Shown: positions 17,501 through 25,846, counted from the first letter of the stretch. The stretch: DNA of 64,000 nt from Hyphomicrobiales bacterium (GCA_900469625.1 UBXV01000014.1:177314-241313), one strand, 5' to 3'. Translations and numbers: made by a program. The notes: a model not told the origin generated them from the sequence alone.

Positions 17501-17689
17501 AGAGATGACCGGCTGGTCGACCTGCGGCAGCTCACGGATCTCGATGCCGTTCCAGGCGGCAAGGCCGGCGACGACGATCAGCGTGTTGACCACCAGCGCA
17601 AAGATCGGCCGGCGGATGAAAAGGGCTGTGAAGCCGGTCTTGCCGGCCTCGCGGGCGGTCTGGATGCCTGGTTCCTTGCCGCCGCTCAC
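14552..17689 (-). CDS. RND efflux permease, AcrB/MexB family (HAE1)
   Basis: A 1045-aa inner-membrane proton/drug antiporter. It has the classic duplicated layout: TM1 (FALVVNTLIVVAGLAAWNGI) and a porter domain, TM2-TM6 with proton-relay Asp-Asp in GLVVDDAIVVLENIVRR, a second porter domain, and TM7-TM12 with the relay Lys in MLVGIMAKNGILIVEFANQLRDRG. The length matches the family (about 1030-1050). It is coupled by an ATGA overlap (17686-17689) to the adaptor gene just upstream. No outer-membrane channel gene is adjacent, so a TolC-like protein elsewhere is presumed. The substrate is unknown. Confidence 0.93.
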   Translation of the reverse strand: MSGGKEPGIQTAREAGKTGFTALFIRRPIFALVVNTLIVVAGLAAWNGIEIRELPQVDQPVISVTTTLDGAAPETMDREVTSVVEGAVSRVQGIKDISSTSNFGRSRVTLQFSDTTDIGQAANDIRDALGRVRNQLPEDVDEPSIVKADADSQPIMRLALTSDTMSMEDMTLLVENEISDRLAAVEGVADVAVYGDQEKIFRIDLDQAKLAGRGVTVANLRTALANASYDVPAGSLTSASQDISVRATADLQTPEQFENLILVNNVRLRDIGTVTLGPDTGTTALRSNGRQGIGLGVIRQAQSNTVDISEGVRKVVETIQTQILPEGTELKITSDDAVFINGAIHEVEIALVVAIFIVTLVIYMFLLDWRATLIPTITMPIALIGTVAAIYMAGFSINILTLLAIVLATGLVVDDAIVVLENIVRRRAEGLGPRAAAVHGTLEVFFAVLATTATLAAVFIPLSFLPGQTGGLFREFGFVLAFSILLSSFVSLTLCPMLASRMLTQENHSKPGPMRRFGARASEFYRVTLRGCLNAPLIVFVVAAFFTAMGGIGFMTLKSELTPSEDRSQVMMRINAPQGVSLEYAQSQMRRIEDGLQPLVKSGEIDNIFSISGQGGSSNSGFMVLTLAPWDKRERSQQQIVSEINKVTARIPSVRVFAMQPNSLGIRGAGSGLQVALVGNDYTKLGDAAAKLVRQMEDTGRFENVRLNYEANQAQLAITIDRERASDMGVDIGGLAWALQAMLDGNSVVDVFVDGESYPVKLLSSTNPVNDPTDLQNIYLKAGDGKIVPMSTIASVEETAVAPQLSRESQLRAVSLSAGLKSDLALGEALTMVEQMAEPLLPPGSRIMPLAEAATLNENANGLIVTFGFALVIIFLVLAAQFESFVSGLIIMATVPLGLACAVFAMILTGNTLNIYSQIGLVMLVGIMAKNGILIVEFANQLRDRGQDVRTAIENAANIRLRPVMMTMIATIVGAVPLVMASGAGAEARIALGWVLVGGLGLAVVVTLYLTPVAYLVIAGLTKPHADEERKLHEEMEAAAALEVK

Positions 17690-18870
17690 TTCACGTCCTC
17701 CGCGACCTTCTGCGTGGCATCGCGGCGCTCGCGCCCGGCGATGCGCACGTCGCCGCCGTCACGCAGCCGCTGCACGCCTTCGGTGACAACCTCGTCGCCT
17801 GTGTTCAAGGCCGCGTCGACCAGAACCTTGTCCGGGTTGCGCTGGATGATCTTGACCGGCACCCGCTCGCTCTTGTCGCCGCTGACGCGCCAGACATAGG
17901 ACCCTTCCGAGCTCCACTGGATGGCGAGCGGATCGACGGTCGGATAGGTGTCGCCATCAAACGCCATGGTGACGGAGAAAGACATGCCCGCCCGCAATGT
18001 GTCTTCAGGGTTTTCAAGCCGCGCCCGCACTCGCAGCGTGCGGCTTGCCTGGTCGAGGCGGTTGTCGATGGCGTGAATGACGCCGTCGAGCTGGCTGCCC
18101 GGCTGGGCGATCGCATGCGCCGTCACCGGCTGGTTGACGACGATCTTGTTGGCGAAGCGTTCCGGCACCCAGAAATCGACGAGGATCTCCGAGCGGTCGT
18201 CAACGACCGCGATCGGCGTCGTCGTGGTGACGTAGTCGCCGACATTGACGGTGATGATGCCGACGACGCCCTTCGACGGCGCGACGATATCGCGGCGCTT
18301 CAGATCAAGTTCGGCGGTCTTCAGCGCCAGTTCCGCGGTCTGCATGGCGATTTCGGCGTCGCGCACGTCGACGGCGGTGACGGCGCGCGCGGTGCTCAGA
18401 TTGCGGTAGCGCTCCACCTTCTCGCGGGCGCTATCGCGGGTCAGCCGCGCCTGGTCGGCCGCAATCTTCTGGTCGTCGCTGTCGAGCTTGGCGATCACCT
18501 GGCCTTGCGCCACCTTGTCGCCGGAACGCACGAGAATTTCGGTGAGGTTGCCGGTCGCCGTCGGCGTCACACTGACGGAATGGATCGCTTCCCCATTGCC
18601 GATCGCGTTCAGCCGGTCGTTGACGACGGATGTGGCCGAGGGCCGCACCATGACGAGAATGGCGTCGTTGCCGCCCTGCCTGCGCCCGCCATTGCCTTCG
18701 CCACCCTGGCCGCCCGCACCACCGTTCTGCTTGGAAATGGCGTCGATGAGCGGATGCGAGACACCGATTGCCGCCAGCGTTTCACCTGCCCCGGGCACGA
18801 ACCGCACCCAGACGCCGGCACCCACCATAAGCACAACGGCGCTGACCGCCAGCTGTTTCCAAACCCGCAT
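17686..18870 (-). CDS. RND efflux periplasmic adaptor subunit
   Basis: A 394-aa membrane-fusion protein and first gene of the efflux operon. The N-terminal anchor (QLAVSAVVLMVGAGVWVRFV) is followed by an unusual Gly/Gln-rich stretch (GGAGGQGGEGNGGRRQGGND, about residues 51-70). Then come a lipoyl half (TEILVRSGDKVAQGQVIAKLDSDD), an alpha-hairpin (AREKVERYRNLSTARAVTAVDVRDAEIAMQTAELALKTAELDLKRRDIVAPSKGVV), a beta-barrel and a membrane-proximal domain ending DGGDVRIAGRERRD. It bridges the permease to an outer-membrane channel. Regulation is unclear because no TetR gene is adjacent; an inverted repeat lies upstream at 18984-18999. Confidence 0.9.
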   Translation of the reverse strand: MRVWKQLAVSAVVLMVGAGVWVRFVPGAGETLAAIGVSHPLIDAISKQNGGAGGQGGEGNGGRRQGGNDAILVMVRPSATSVVNDRLNAIGNGEAIHSVSVTPTATGNLTEILVRSGDKVAQGQVIAKLDSDDQKIAADQARLTRDSAREKVERYRNLSTARAVTAVDVRDAEIAMQTAELALKTAELDLKRRDIVAPSKGVVGIITVNVGDYVTTTTPIAVVDDRSEILVDFWVPERFANKIVVNQPVTAHAIAQPGSQLDGVIHAIDNRLDQASRTLRVRARLENPEDTLRAGMSFSVTMAFDGDTYPTVDPLAIQWSSEGSYVWRVSGDKSERVPVKIIQRNPDKVLVDAALNTGDEVVTEGVQRLRDGGDVRIAGRERRDATQKVAEDVK

Positions 18871-18983
18871 TCATGTCTCCAAATAAAGAAAACGCGCTCC
18901 TGCGCGGCACGTGCCGGCGGACCGTTCCGATTTGCCCAGAGTATCGTTGTTCGCACCTTTGGGGGCAACGCCGGAATGCCATC

Positions 18984-18999
18984 ATTACGCAATTGTAAT
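18984..18999. promoter_or_regulatory. inverted repeat in the RND operon upstream region
   Basis: ATTAC (18984-18988) and GTAAT (18995-18999) form a 5-bp inverted repeat around 6 bp, 114 bp upstream of the adaptor start in the AT-rich part of a 316-bp divergent spacer (18871-19186). The geometry suits a TetR- or LysR-type operator for one of the two flanking genes. Nothing else was recognised in this spacer. Confidence 0.3.
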
Positions 19000-19186
19000 A
19001 AAAGCGAATTTGTTGGCAGTATGATGTCATCACGGCCATCATCGCGCCGGGCGGCAGGATATCGCCTTCATTCCCTAGAAAAACACTAGACAATCACCGT
19101 TTACAGCGGCCGCCACTGCGGTATCCTGCAACCGCCGGCAGCCATTGCCACCAGGTTTCAGCCGGTTCTGAAGAGGGGGAAAGATC

Positions 19187-20008
19187 ATGTGCGATGCGTG
19201 CGTCCTGGAATCCGTAAAGCAGAAAATGTTGTCCCGCCGCAGCTTCTTCAAGGCGGCCGCCGTCGGAACGGCGGGGATCGCGGCCGCAAGTGCGGGCATT
19301 GCGCCTGCGGCGCTGGCCCAGGGCCACACCGCCGTCACCGACCTCACCCATGAGCTCTACGAGGAGTTTCCGACCTTCTTCGGCCAGCAGCAGTTCTTCC
19401 GCGAGGAAAAGTTCAACTACGCCAAGGACAAGTTCAACATGTTCGAGCTGAGGGTCAACGAGCACACCGGCACCCATGTCGATGCGCCGCTGCACTTTTC
19501 CGCCGATGGCCTGTCGGTGGCCGAGCTTCCGGTCGACAAGTTGATCGTGCCGCTCGCCGTCGTCGACATCCGCCAGAAGGCGTCGGCCGATGCCGACGCG
19601 CAGCTTACCCCTGACGACATCAAGGCCTGGGTCGCCGCAAACGGCGACATTCCGGAAAACGCCTGCGTCGCCATGCTCTCGGGCTGGGACGCGCATCTGG
19701 GCACCGACAAGTTCCGCAATGCCGATGCAGACGGCAAGCTGCATTTCCCGGGCTTCCACGTCGAAGCGGTCAAGTATCTGCTGGAGGAGACGAAGGCGGC
19801 GGGCATTGCCGTCGATACGCTGTCGCTCGATCATGGCCCCTCGCCCGATTTCGCCACCCACTATGCCTGGCTGCCGGAAGGGCGCTGGGGGCTGGAGGCG
19901 GCAGCAAACCTCGACAAGGTGCCCGCCAAGGGCGCCACCCTGGTACTCGGCGCGCCGAAGCATCGTGGCGGCACCGGTGGTCCCGCCCGCGTCTTCGCGC
20001 TCGTCTGA
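19187..20008 (+). CDS. Tat-exported cyclase family protein (kynurenine formamidase-like fold)
   Basis: 273 aa. The N-terminus has a CDAC motif (residues 2-5), then a twin-arginine signal SRRSFFK (16-22) and a hydrophobic stretch with a likely cleavage site after ALA-44. The metal-binding cyclase signature H93-T-G-T-H-V-D-A-P-L-H103 is intact, and a later LSLDHGPSPDFATHYAWLPEGRW segment fits the family's second half. Members are metal-dependent amidases or hydrolases (kynurenine formamidase, isatin hydrolase type). Here the protein should act in the periplasm after folding in the cytosol. It is followed 60 bp later by an AhpD-like gene, probably co-transcribed. The substrate is unknown. Confidence 0.85.
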   Translation: MCDACVLESVKQKMLSRRSFFKAAAVGTAGIAAASAGIAPAALAQGHTAVTDLTHELYEEFPTFFGQQQFFREEKFNYAKDKFNMFELRVNEHTGTHVDAPLHFSADGLSVAELPVDKLIVPLAVVDIRQKASADADAQLTPDDIKAWVAANGDIPENACVAMLSGWDAHLGTDKFRNADADGKLHFPGFHVEAVKYLLEETKAAGIAVDTLSLDHGPSPDFATHYAWLPEGRWGLEAAANLDKVPAKGATLVLGAPKHRGGTGGPARVFALV

Positions 20009-20068
20009 TCCCTTTTCCGACTGATCCGGCGGCGCCCGGCCGCCGGCGATCCTTGAGCAGGAGACATC

Positions 20069-20473
20069 ATGAGCACCATCACCCCGCCCGCCGATCCGGA
20101 ATCCGACCCGCGCGTCAAGGCCGTGTTCGACGACATCCGCACCACGCGCAAAGCCGACTTCATCAATAACATGTGGCTGTGGCTCGCCTTCGATCCCGAT
20201 CTGCTGGAGCAGACCTGGCGCGACGTCAAGGCCGTCATGGCGACGCCCTCGGCGCTCGATCCTCTCGTCAAGGAAATGCTCTATATTGCCGTTTCCGTCA
20301 CCAATGGCTGCGGCTACTGCGCCCATTCCCATACGGCGGCCGCAAGGGCCAAGGGCATGACCAATGCCGAGCATGCCGATCTCTTGCGCGTCATCTCGCT
20401 TGCCGCCAGGACCAACCAGCTGGCGACCGCCCTGCAGGTGCCGGTGGACCCAACCTTCGACAGGACGGTCTGA
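20069..20473 (+). CDS. carboxymuconolactone decarboxylase/AhpD-like protein
   Basis: A 134-aa cytosolic protein with the complete AhpD active-site pattern E69-X11-C81-X2-C84-X3-H88 (NGCGYCAHSH). This is the thiol-based peroxidase or redox motif rather than a decarboxylase site. ATG 20069 follows GAGCAGGAGACATC. It probably forms a two-gene unit with the Tat-exported cyclase upstream. No separate promoter or terminator is evident between them. Confidence 0.85.
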   Translation: MSTITPPADPESDPRVKAVFDDIRTTRKADFINNMWLWLAFDPDLLEQTWRDVKAVMATPSALDPLVKEMLYIAVSVTNGCGYCAHSHTAAARAKGMTNAEHADLLRVISLAARTNQLATALQVPVDPTFDRTV

Positions 20474-20608
20474 CAGCGGCGGGCACAAAAATAAGCGGCT
20501 TCGAAATCGCCTGTCTTTCCACAGGCTTGGTGCTGGTGGCGCAGAAAACGGAATAAAAGAAGAACATCCTTTCTGGCCTTTCGCCTCCGAATCACTACAT
20601 TGAGCCGC

Positions 20609-23056
20609 ATGATGAGTGGTTTCGACGATATTCCCTTCTTCGACGACGAGCCGGCCCCGCGCAAACCGCAGCCTCCGGCAACGGGCGGCATTGCCGCACG
20701 CGCCATGGCAGCCCGCGACCGGCAGCAGCGCCCGGATTATCTCTCCGGCCTCAACGCGGAGCAGGCCGAAGCGGTGGAAGCGCTCGATGGCCCGGTGCTG
20801 GTTCTCGCCGGCGCCGGTACCGGCAAGACCCGGGTGCTCACCACCCGCATCGCCCATATCCTGACGACCGGCCGCGCCTTTCCCTCGCAGATCCTGTCGG
20901 TGACCTTCACCAACAAGGCCGCCCGCGAGATGAAGGAACGCGTCGGCGTACTCGTCGGCCATGCGGTCGAGGGCATGCCCTGGCTCGGCACCTTCCACTC
21001 GATCGGCGTCAAGCTGCTGCGCCGCCATGCCGAACTCGTCGGCCTGCGCTCCGACTTCACCATTCTCGACACCGACGACGTCATCCGGCTGATCAAGCAG
21101 ATCATCCAGGCCGAGGGCCTCGACGACAAGCGCTGGCCGGCCAAGCTGTTCGCCGGCATGATCGACGGCTGGAAGAACAAGGGGCTCGACCCCTCGCAAA
21201 TCCCCGAGGGCGACGCGCGCGCCTTTGCCAACGGCAAGGGCCGCGAGCTCTATGCCGCCTACCAGAACCGCCTGCGCACGCTGAACGCCTGCGACTTCGG
21301 CGATCTGCTCTTGCACCCCATCCGCATGTTCCGCAGCAATCCGGATGTGCTGAAGGAGTATCACGACAAGTTCCGTTACATCCTCGTCGACGAGTATCAG
21401 GACACCAACACGGCTCAGTATATGTGGCTGCGTCTTCTGGCGCAGCGCCCCAAGGGCGTGCCGCAGAACGTCTGCTGTGTTGGCGACGACGACCAGTCGA
21501 TCTACGGCTGGCGCGGCGCGGAAGTGGACAACATCCTGCGCTTCGAGAAGGATTTCCCGGGCGCCAAGGTGATCAAGCTCGAGCGTAACTACCGCTCGAC
21601 CGAGCATATTCTCGGCGCGGCCGGCCACTTGATCGCCCACAATGAGGGGCGGCTCGGCAAGACGCTGTTTACCGACCGCAGCGACCCGGACGACGAGAAG
21701 GTGCAGGTGCATGCCGCCTGGGATTCCGAAGAGGAAGCCCGCGCCGTCGGCGAGGAAATCGAGCAGCTGCAGCGCAAGAGCCACAAGCTCAATGACATGG
21801 CGATCCTGGTGCGCGCCTCGTTCCAGATGCGCGAATTCGAAGACCGCTTCGTCACGCTCGGCCTCAACTACCGCGTCATCGGCGGCCCGCGCTTCTACGA
21901 GCGGCTTGAGATCCGCGACGCCATGGCCTATTTCCGGCTCGTCTGCCAACCGGCCGACGATCTCGCCTTCGAGCGCATCGTCAATACGCCCAAGCGCGGC
22001 CTCGGCGACACCACGATCCGCACGCTGCACGACTATGCGCGCGCCCGCGACATCCCGATGCTTGCAGCTGCCAGCGATATCATCGAGACCGACGAGCTGA
22101 AGCCCAAGGCCCGCAAGGGCCTATTCGACGTCGTCGCCGATTTCCGCCGCTGGCAGGGCCTGCTCGAAACCACCGTGCATACCGAACTTGCCGAGCAGAT
22201 CCTCGACGAGAGCGGCTACACCGCGATGTGGCAGAACGACAAGTCGGCCGAAGCGCCGGGCCGGCTGGAAAACCTGAAGGAACTCATCCGCTCGATGGAA
22301 GCCTTCGAGAGCCTGCGCGGCTTCCTCGAACACGTCTCCTTGGTGATGGACGCCGAGCAGAACGAAAACCTCGATGCCGTCTCGATCATGACGCTGCACT
22401 CGGCCAAGGGGCTGGAGTTCGACACCGTCTTCCTGCCCGGCTGGGAGGAAGGCCTGTTTCCGCACCAGCGCGCGCTGGACGAAGGCGGCCGCTCCGGCCT
22501 CGAGGAAGAACGGCGCCTTGCCTATGTCGGCATCACCCGGGCAAAGCACCGCTGCCACATCTGGTTCGTCTCGAACCGCCGCATCCATGGCCTGTGGCAA
22601 TCCACCCTGCCCTCGCGCTTCCTCGACGAGCTGCCGGTCAGCCATGTCGAAGTCGCCGAGACCGAACAGTCCTATGGCGGGTACGGTCGCGGCGGCTACG
22701 GCCAGTCGCGCTTCGACAAGGCCGACCCGTTCCAGAACAACTACTCCACTCCCGGCTGGAAGCGCGCCCAGCAGAACCGCTCCGACGCCACCCGCGACAA
22801 CTGGGGCTCGCGCTCCGGCCACGCGGTCGAGCGCATCGGCTATGGCGAAAGCGGCCCGCGCAGCCGCACCATCGACGGCGAACTGGTGGCGAAATCCACG
22901 AGCACCGAGCCCTCGCGCTTCACCGTCGGCGACCGCGTCTTCCACATGAAGTTCGGCAACGGAAATATCTCGGCGATCGAAGGCAACAAGCTGACCATCG
23001 ACTTCGACAAGGCGGGCCAGAAGCGCGTGCTGGATGGGTTCGTCGAGAAGGTGTGA
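20609..23056 (+). CDS. uvrD: UvrD/PcrA-type 3'-5' DNA helicase
   Basis: About 815 aa from ATG 20609; ATG 20612 and TTG 20600 are alternatives and no clear ribosome-binding site decides. All SF1A motifs are present: LNAEQAEAVEALDGPVLVLAGAGTGKTRVLTTRI (Q motif and Walker A), VTFTNKAAREMKER, LVDEYQDTN (motif II), VGDDDQSIYGWRGA (motif III), LERNYRSTEHI (motif IV), VSIMTLHSAKGLEFDTVFLPGWEEGLFPH (motif V) and EEERRLAYVGITRAK (motif VI). The C-terminus has a Gly/Tyr-rich linker and a small Tudor-like end (FTVGDRVFHMKFGNGNISAIEGNKLTIDFDKAG), as in PcrA, where it contacts RNA polymerase. Role: nucleotide-excision and mismatch repair. Confidence 0.93.
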   Translation: MMSGFDDIPFFDDEPAPRKPQPPATGGIAARAMAARDRQQRPDYLSGLNAEQAEAVEALDGPVLVLAGAGTGKTRVLTTRIAHILTTGRAFPSQILSVTFTNKAAREMKERVGVLVGHAVEGMPWLGTFHSIGVKLLRRHAELVGLRSDFTILDTDDVIRLIKQIIQAEGLDDKRWPAKLFAGMIDGWKNKGLDPSQIPEGDARAFANGKGRELYAAYQNRLRTLNACDFGDLLLHPIRMFRSNPDVLKEYHDKFRYILVDEYQDTNTAQYMWLRLLAQRPKGVPQNVCCVGDDDQSIYGWRGAEVDNILRFEKDFPGAKVIKLERNYRSTEHILGAAGHLIAHNEGRLGKTLFTDRSDPDDEKVQVHAAWDSEEEARAVGEEIEQLQRKSHKLNDMAILVRASFQMREFEDRFVTLGLNYRVIGGPRFYERLEIRDAMAYFRLVCQPADDLAFERIVNTPKRGLGDTTIRTLHDYARARDIPMLAAASDIIETDELKPKARKGLFDVVADFRRWQGLLETTVHTELAEQILDESGYTAMWQNDKSAEAPGRLENLKELIRSMEAFESLRGFLEHVSLVMDAEQNENLDAVSIMTLHSAKGLEFDTVFLPGWEEGLFPHQRALDEGGRSGLEEERRLAYVGITRAKHRCHIWFVSNRRIHGLWQSTLPSRFLDELPVSHVEVAETEQSYGGYGRGGYGQSRFDKADPFQNNYSTPGWKRAQQNRSDATRDNWGSRSGHAVERIGYGESGPRSRTIDGELVAKSTSTEPSRFTVGDRVFHMKFGNGNISAIEGNKLTIDFDKAGQKRVLDGFVEKV

Positions 23057-23086
23057 GCGGACAGGCGTTGGGACGCCGAAAACCGC

Positions 23087-23542
23087 CTAGAGATGTTGAA
23101 CCGCAAGCCGCCCGCCCCAGCGGTCGTTGAGGTATTCGCACACCAGCGTGCGGTGGCAGCGGTGTGGCTTGTCCTCGGCACAGAGCAGGCAGGCGCCCCG
23201 TAGCGCCTCCGGCTTGACCTGCTTCTCGATCTGGCGCTCCGCCATCAGGTTGAGGAAATCCCTGGAAAATGTCTTCCAGTCGCCCTTCTCGGTCTTGTAC
23301 GCCTTCATGATCGCCTCGGTCGGCGCGAAAAGCGGCTGGTGCACATAGTCGATGCCGCCGATCCGCTTCAGGAAGAAGGCGAGATCCGTGGCCTTGGCAA
23401 AGCCGGCGAGCTGCGAGGTATTGTGCAGCCTGACATCGACGACCATCTTGACGCCGGCCTTCTGCAGCCGATCGAAAAAGTCCTCGGCCGACGATTTCGT
23501 GAAGCCGATCGTCGAAACCTCTACGTCATCGGTGGTGCTCAT
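23087..23542 (-). CDS. DUF488 family protein
   Basis: A 151-aa cytosolic protein with the DUF488 hallmarks: an N-terminal TIGFTKSSAEDFFDRLQKAGVKMVVDVRL and a C-terminal CLLCAEDKPHRCHRTLVCEYL. The C-x-x-C...H-x-C-H cluster suggests a metal or redox site. The family is uncharacterised biochemically. Convergent with uvrD (30-bp gap). The acetyltransferase gene lies upstream on the same strand with a 42-bp gap, so the two may be co-transcribed. Confidence 0.85.
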   Translation of the reverse strand: MSTTDDVEVSTIGFTKSSAEDFFDRLQKAGVKMVVDVRLHNTSQLAGFAKATDLAFFLKRIGGIDYVHQPLFAPTEAIMKAYKTEKGDWKTFSRDFLNLMAERQIEKQVKPEALRGACLLCAEDKPHRCHRTLVCEYLNDRWGGRLAVQHL

Positions 23543-23584
23543 CTCAACTCCCCCGCCTTTGCCCGGCCTTCTCCCGATCAGAGC

Positions 23585-24046
23585 CTAGACCACCTTGCGG
23601 TAGACAAGAAAGCCCGACTTCTCCGCCACCTTGTCGTAGAGCGTCATCGCCGTCTCGTTGGTCTCGTGCGTCATCCAGTAGACGCGCGGCGCGCCAACGG
23701 CCCGTGCCGCCTCGTAGACGCCCTCGATCAGCGCCCGCCCGACACCCTTGCCGCGCGCTTCGGCGTTGGTGAAGAGGTCCTGCAGGTAGCAGTTCGGCTG
23801 GATCATCGTCGTGCTGCGGTGGAAGAGGTAGTGCGTGAGCCCGACGAGCCGCCCTTCACTTGTCGCCACCAGCGCATGCACCGGCTCGTAGCCATCGAAG
23901 AAGCGCGACCAGGTCATCGCGGTAATGGCGGGGTCGAGCGCCGTTGGTCCGGAGCGGCCATAAAAGGCGTTGTAGCCATCCCACAGATGCAGCCATTGAT
24001 CATAGTCAGACGTGGCGATCGGGCGGATGCGAAGTGCGTCGGTCAT
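23585..24046 (-). CDS. GNAT family N-acetyltransferase
   Basis: A 153-aa GNAT fold protein. It opens with ALRIRPIATSDYDQWLHLWDGY and has strands LVATSEGRLVGLTHYLFH and CYLQDLFTNAEARGKGVGRALIEGVYEAAR, where ARGKGVGRAL is the acetyl-CoA pyrophosphate loop. The terminal motif includes VYWMTHETNETAMTLYDKVAEKSGFLVYRK. The LY-K-...GF pattern is typical of members that acetylate small amines or protein N-termini, but no substrate can be assigned. Confidence 0.85.
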   Translation of the reverse strand: MTDALRIRPIATSDYDQWLHLWDGYNAFYGRSGPTALDPAITAMTWSRFFDGYEPVHALVATSEGRLVGLTHYLFHRSTTMIQPNCYLQDLFTNAEARGKGVGRALIEGVYEAARAVGAPRVYWMTHETNETAMTLYDKVAEKSGFLVYRKVV

Positions 24047-24213
24047 GCTGGCTCCTGCTCTCCGGCGGCGGATGTGGTTTTGTCTGACACCATCTGCGAA
24101 ATGCGCGCGAGACGCATCGTTGATACTGGCTTTTCCCCCGCAAATTGAGAATGTTAGTCACGACTGATTTCATGCGGAATGCCTGTCTCAACGACCACAG
24201 GGCGAAGAGCGAC

Positions 24214-24948
24214 ATGTCCTGGGCAAGCGCGACACGGTAGCTGGCTGAGCCGAGCCTGACCGAGGCAAGAAAAGCGGATCGGCAGGGCATAGCCGTCGCC
24301 AACCTGGCGGCGGCCGTCATCGCCGTTTCGTCCAGCGCCTTTGCCGTCATCTTCGCGTTCCACGGGCAGTCGGGCCTGAAGGGGCTCGTTCTTTGCAATG
24401 GGCTCCTGGCCATTGCCGCGACGGTGCTGCTCATCGATATCGTCGAATTCGTCCGGCTCTCCAACGAACTCGGTCCGGAGCGGACGGTCGCGCTGCTGGA
24501 CGACGTCTTCACCCGGCTCGACGCCGCATCCGCCCGGTTCGGCGTCGAGAAAATCAAGACCATAGGCGACGCCTATCTGGCCGCGGCCGGCGTGCCGAGC
24601 CCTCATCCCAATGGTGAGGAAGCCGCCGCCGACTTCGGGTTCCACGCGCTCCACATCGCTGAACGTGTCGGCAGGATGCACGGGGTCGTGCTGCGTCTGC
24701 GCATGGGCATGGCCTCGGGATCCGTCACCGCCGGTGTCCTCGGCCGAACCCGCTATGCCTATGACATCTCGGGCGCACCGGTGAACATGGCGGCGCGGCT
24801 CGAGGCGCTCGGCGATCCCGGTTGCATCCTCACGACCCGCGACGTCAAGGCCCTGCTCGACGGCAAGTTCGCATTCGAAGCCGGCGAGGTCATCGACATC
24901 AAGGGCTTTAGCGATACCGAGACATGGCGCATGAGCGAGGCGCGCTGA
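24214..24948 (+). pseudogene. decayed membrane class III nucleotide cyclase (in-frame stop and internal deletion)
   Basis: From ATG 24214 the frame reads MSWASATR, then TAG (24238-24240), and continues in the same frame as LAEPSLTEARKADRQGIAVANLAAAVIAVSS..., with two membrane-like segments, straight into a class III cyclase domain. Family members normally carry several more membrane helices and a linker between these parts, so about 150-200 residues seem missing near residue 68. The catalytic core looks intact: LLIDIVEF, KIKTIGDAYLA, LRMGMASGSVTAGVLG, YDISGAPVNMAARLEALG. A GTG at 24424 could start a soluble 174-aa product. The stop may be a TGG-to-TAG change. It could be a relic or a still-translated catalytic fragment. 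Confidence 0.7.
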
Positions 24949-25010
24949 CGGCGGATCCCGATACCGCCTCGCGGCGCTGGCAAACGCCACACCGACAGGA
25001 CTGGCGATTG

Positions 25011-25670
25011 TCAGCCGGCTTTGGCGGTGGTTGCCTTGCCTCCGGCCATTGCGCTAACGATCTCGTCCACACCGGTCAGGATAGCGTCGCCCATGAAGGC
25101 AATGTTGTCCATGGAGCGCTCGCCCGCCTCGTGATGGCCGGCGCCGCAGGCGTCGCGGATGACGATCGGCACCAGCCCGAGATCGGCGCCATGGCGCACC
25201 GTCGGGTCGATGCCGATTTCCGTCGCGATGCCGCAGATGGCAAACGAGGTAAGCCCGAGATCGCGCAGGATGATGGCAAGCGGCGTGCCCTCGAAGGCGG
25301 AAAACGTGATCTTGTCGAGGATCGCCTCGTCTTCGCGCGGCGCCAGTTCCGCCACCAGCTCGAAGCCGGGCGCGCCGCGCAGGAACCAGGGGTTGACCGT
25401 ATCGGGATCGTCCGTGCGTTGCCAGGCCATGGCCTGGCGCATCTGGAACGCCCCCATCAGCGGCTTCGGCATCGACAGATGCCGAAGGAAGATGACCGGA
25501 TAACCGCCGGCGCGCGCCGCCTCCAGCACCTTGAGCACTTCCGCGAGGATCACCGGGCCATTCCTGACCTGGTTGGTGATCCCCACCTGCATGTCGTAGA
25601 CGACCAGCGCCATCCGGTCCGGCCGACAGAAATCGGCAAGCGTTTTTCCAATGTCCAATGAAGTTGCCAT
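25011..25670 (-). CDS. isochorismatase-like cysteine hydrolase
   Basis: About 219 aa from ATG 25670 (MATSLDIGKTLADFC), preceded by GGGGGA; a longer frame to 25724 looks non-native. Family features: MALVVYDMQVGI (catalytic Asp), KITFSAFEGTPLAIIL (catalytic Lys) and FAICGIATEIGIDPTVRHGADLGLVPIVIRDACGAG. The nucleophile Cys lies in ICGIATEIG rather than the more common CVxxT context. Enzymes of this family hydrolyse amides such as nicotinamide, N-carbamoyl compounds or biuret. The substrate is not deducible, and the neighbours give no pathway. Confidence 0.85.
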   Translation of the reverse strand: MATSLDIGKTLADFCRPDRMALVVYDMQVGITNQVRNGPVILAEVLKVLEAARAGGYPVIFLRHLSMPKPLMGAFQMRQAMAWQRTDDPDTVNPWFLRGAPGFELVAELAPREDEAILDKITFSAFEGTPLAIILRDLGLTSFAICGIATEIGIDPTVRHGADLGLVPIVIRDACGAGHHEAGERSMDNIAFMGDAILTGVDEIVSAMAGGKATTAKAG

Positions 25671-25846
25671 CGTCCCCCGCATCCGGCCCGCCTCCTCAGG
25701 CGACCGTGCCCACGCTTCCATCAAGCATGGGGAATGTGGCGCGGTGGCTCCAAGCTTTCAATACGGTCGGCAGCAAAGACAGCAACCCGGTTGCTTCGAT
25801 TGACGTCGGGCATCGGCAGCACCCATCGGGCTCAAAATGGGTCAGC

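Noticed and set aside
19094..22030. A 978-codon open frame on the minus strand
   Set aside because: It is antisense to the cyclase, AhpD-like and uvrD genes, all with full family motifs. The composition (Arg/Gly/Asp/His-rich) is a high-GC shadow frame.
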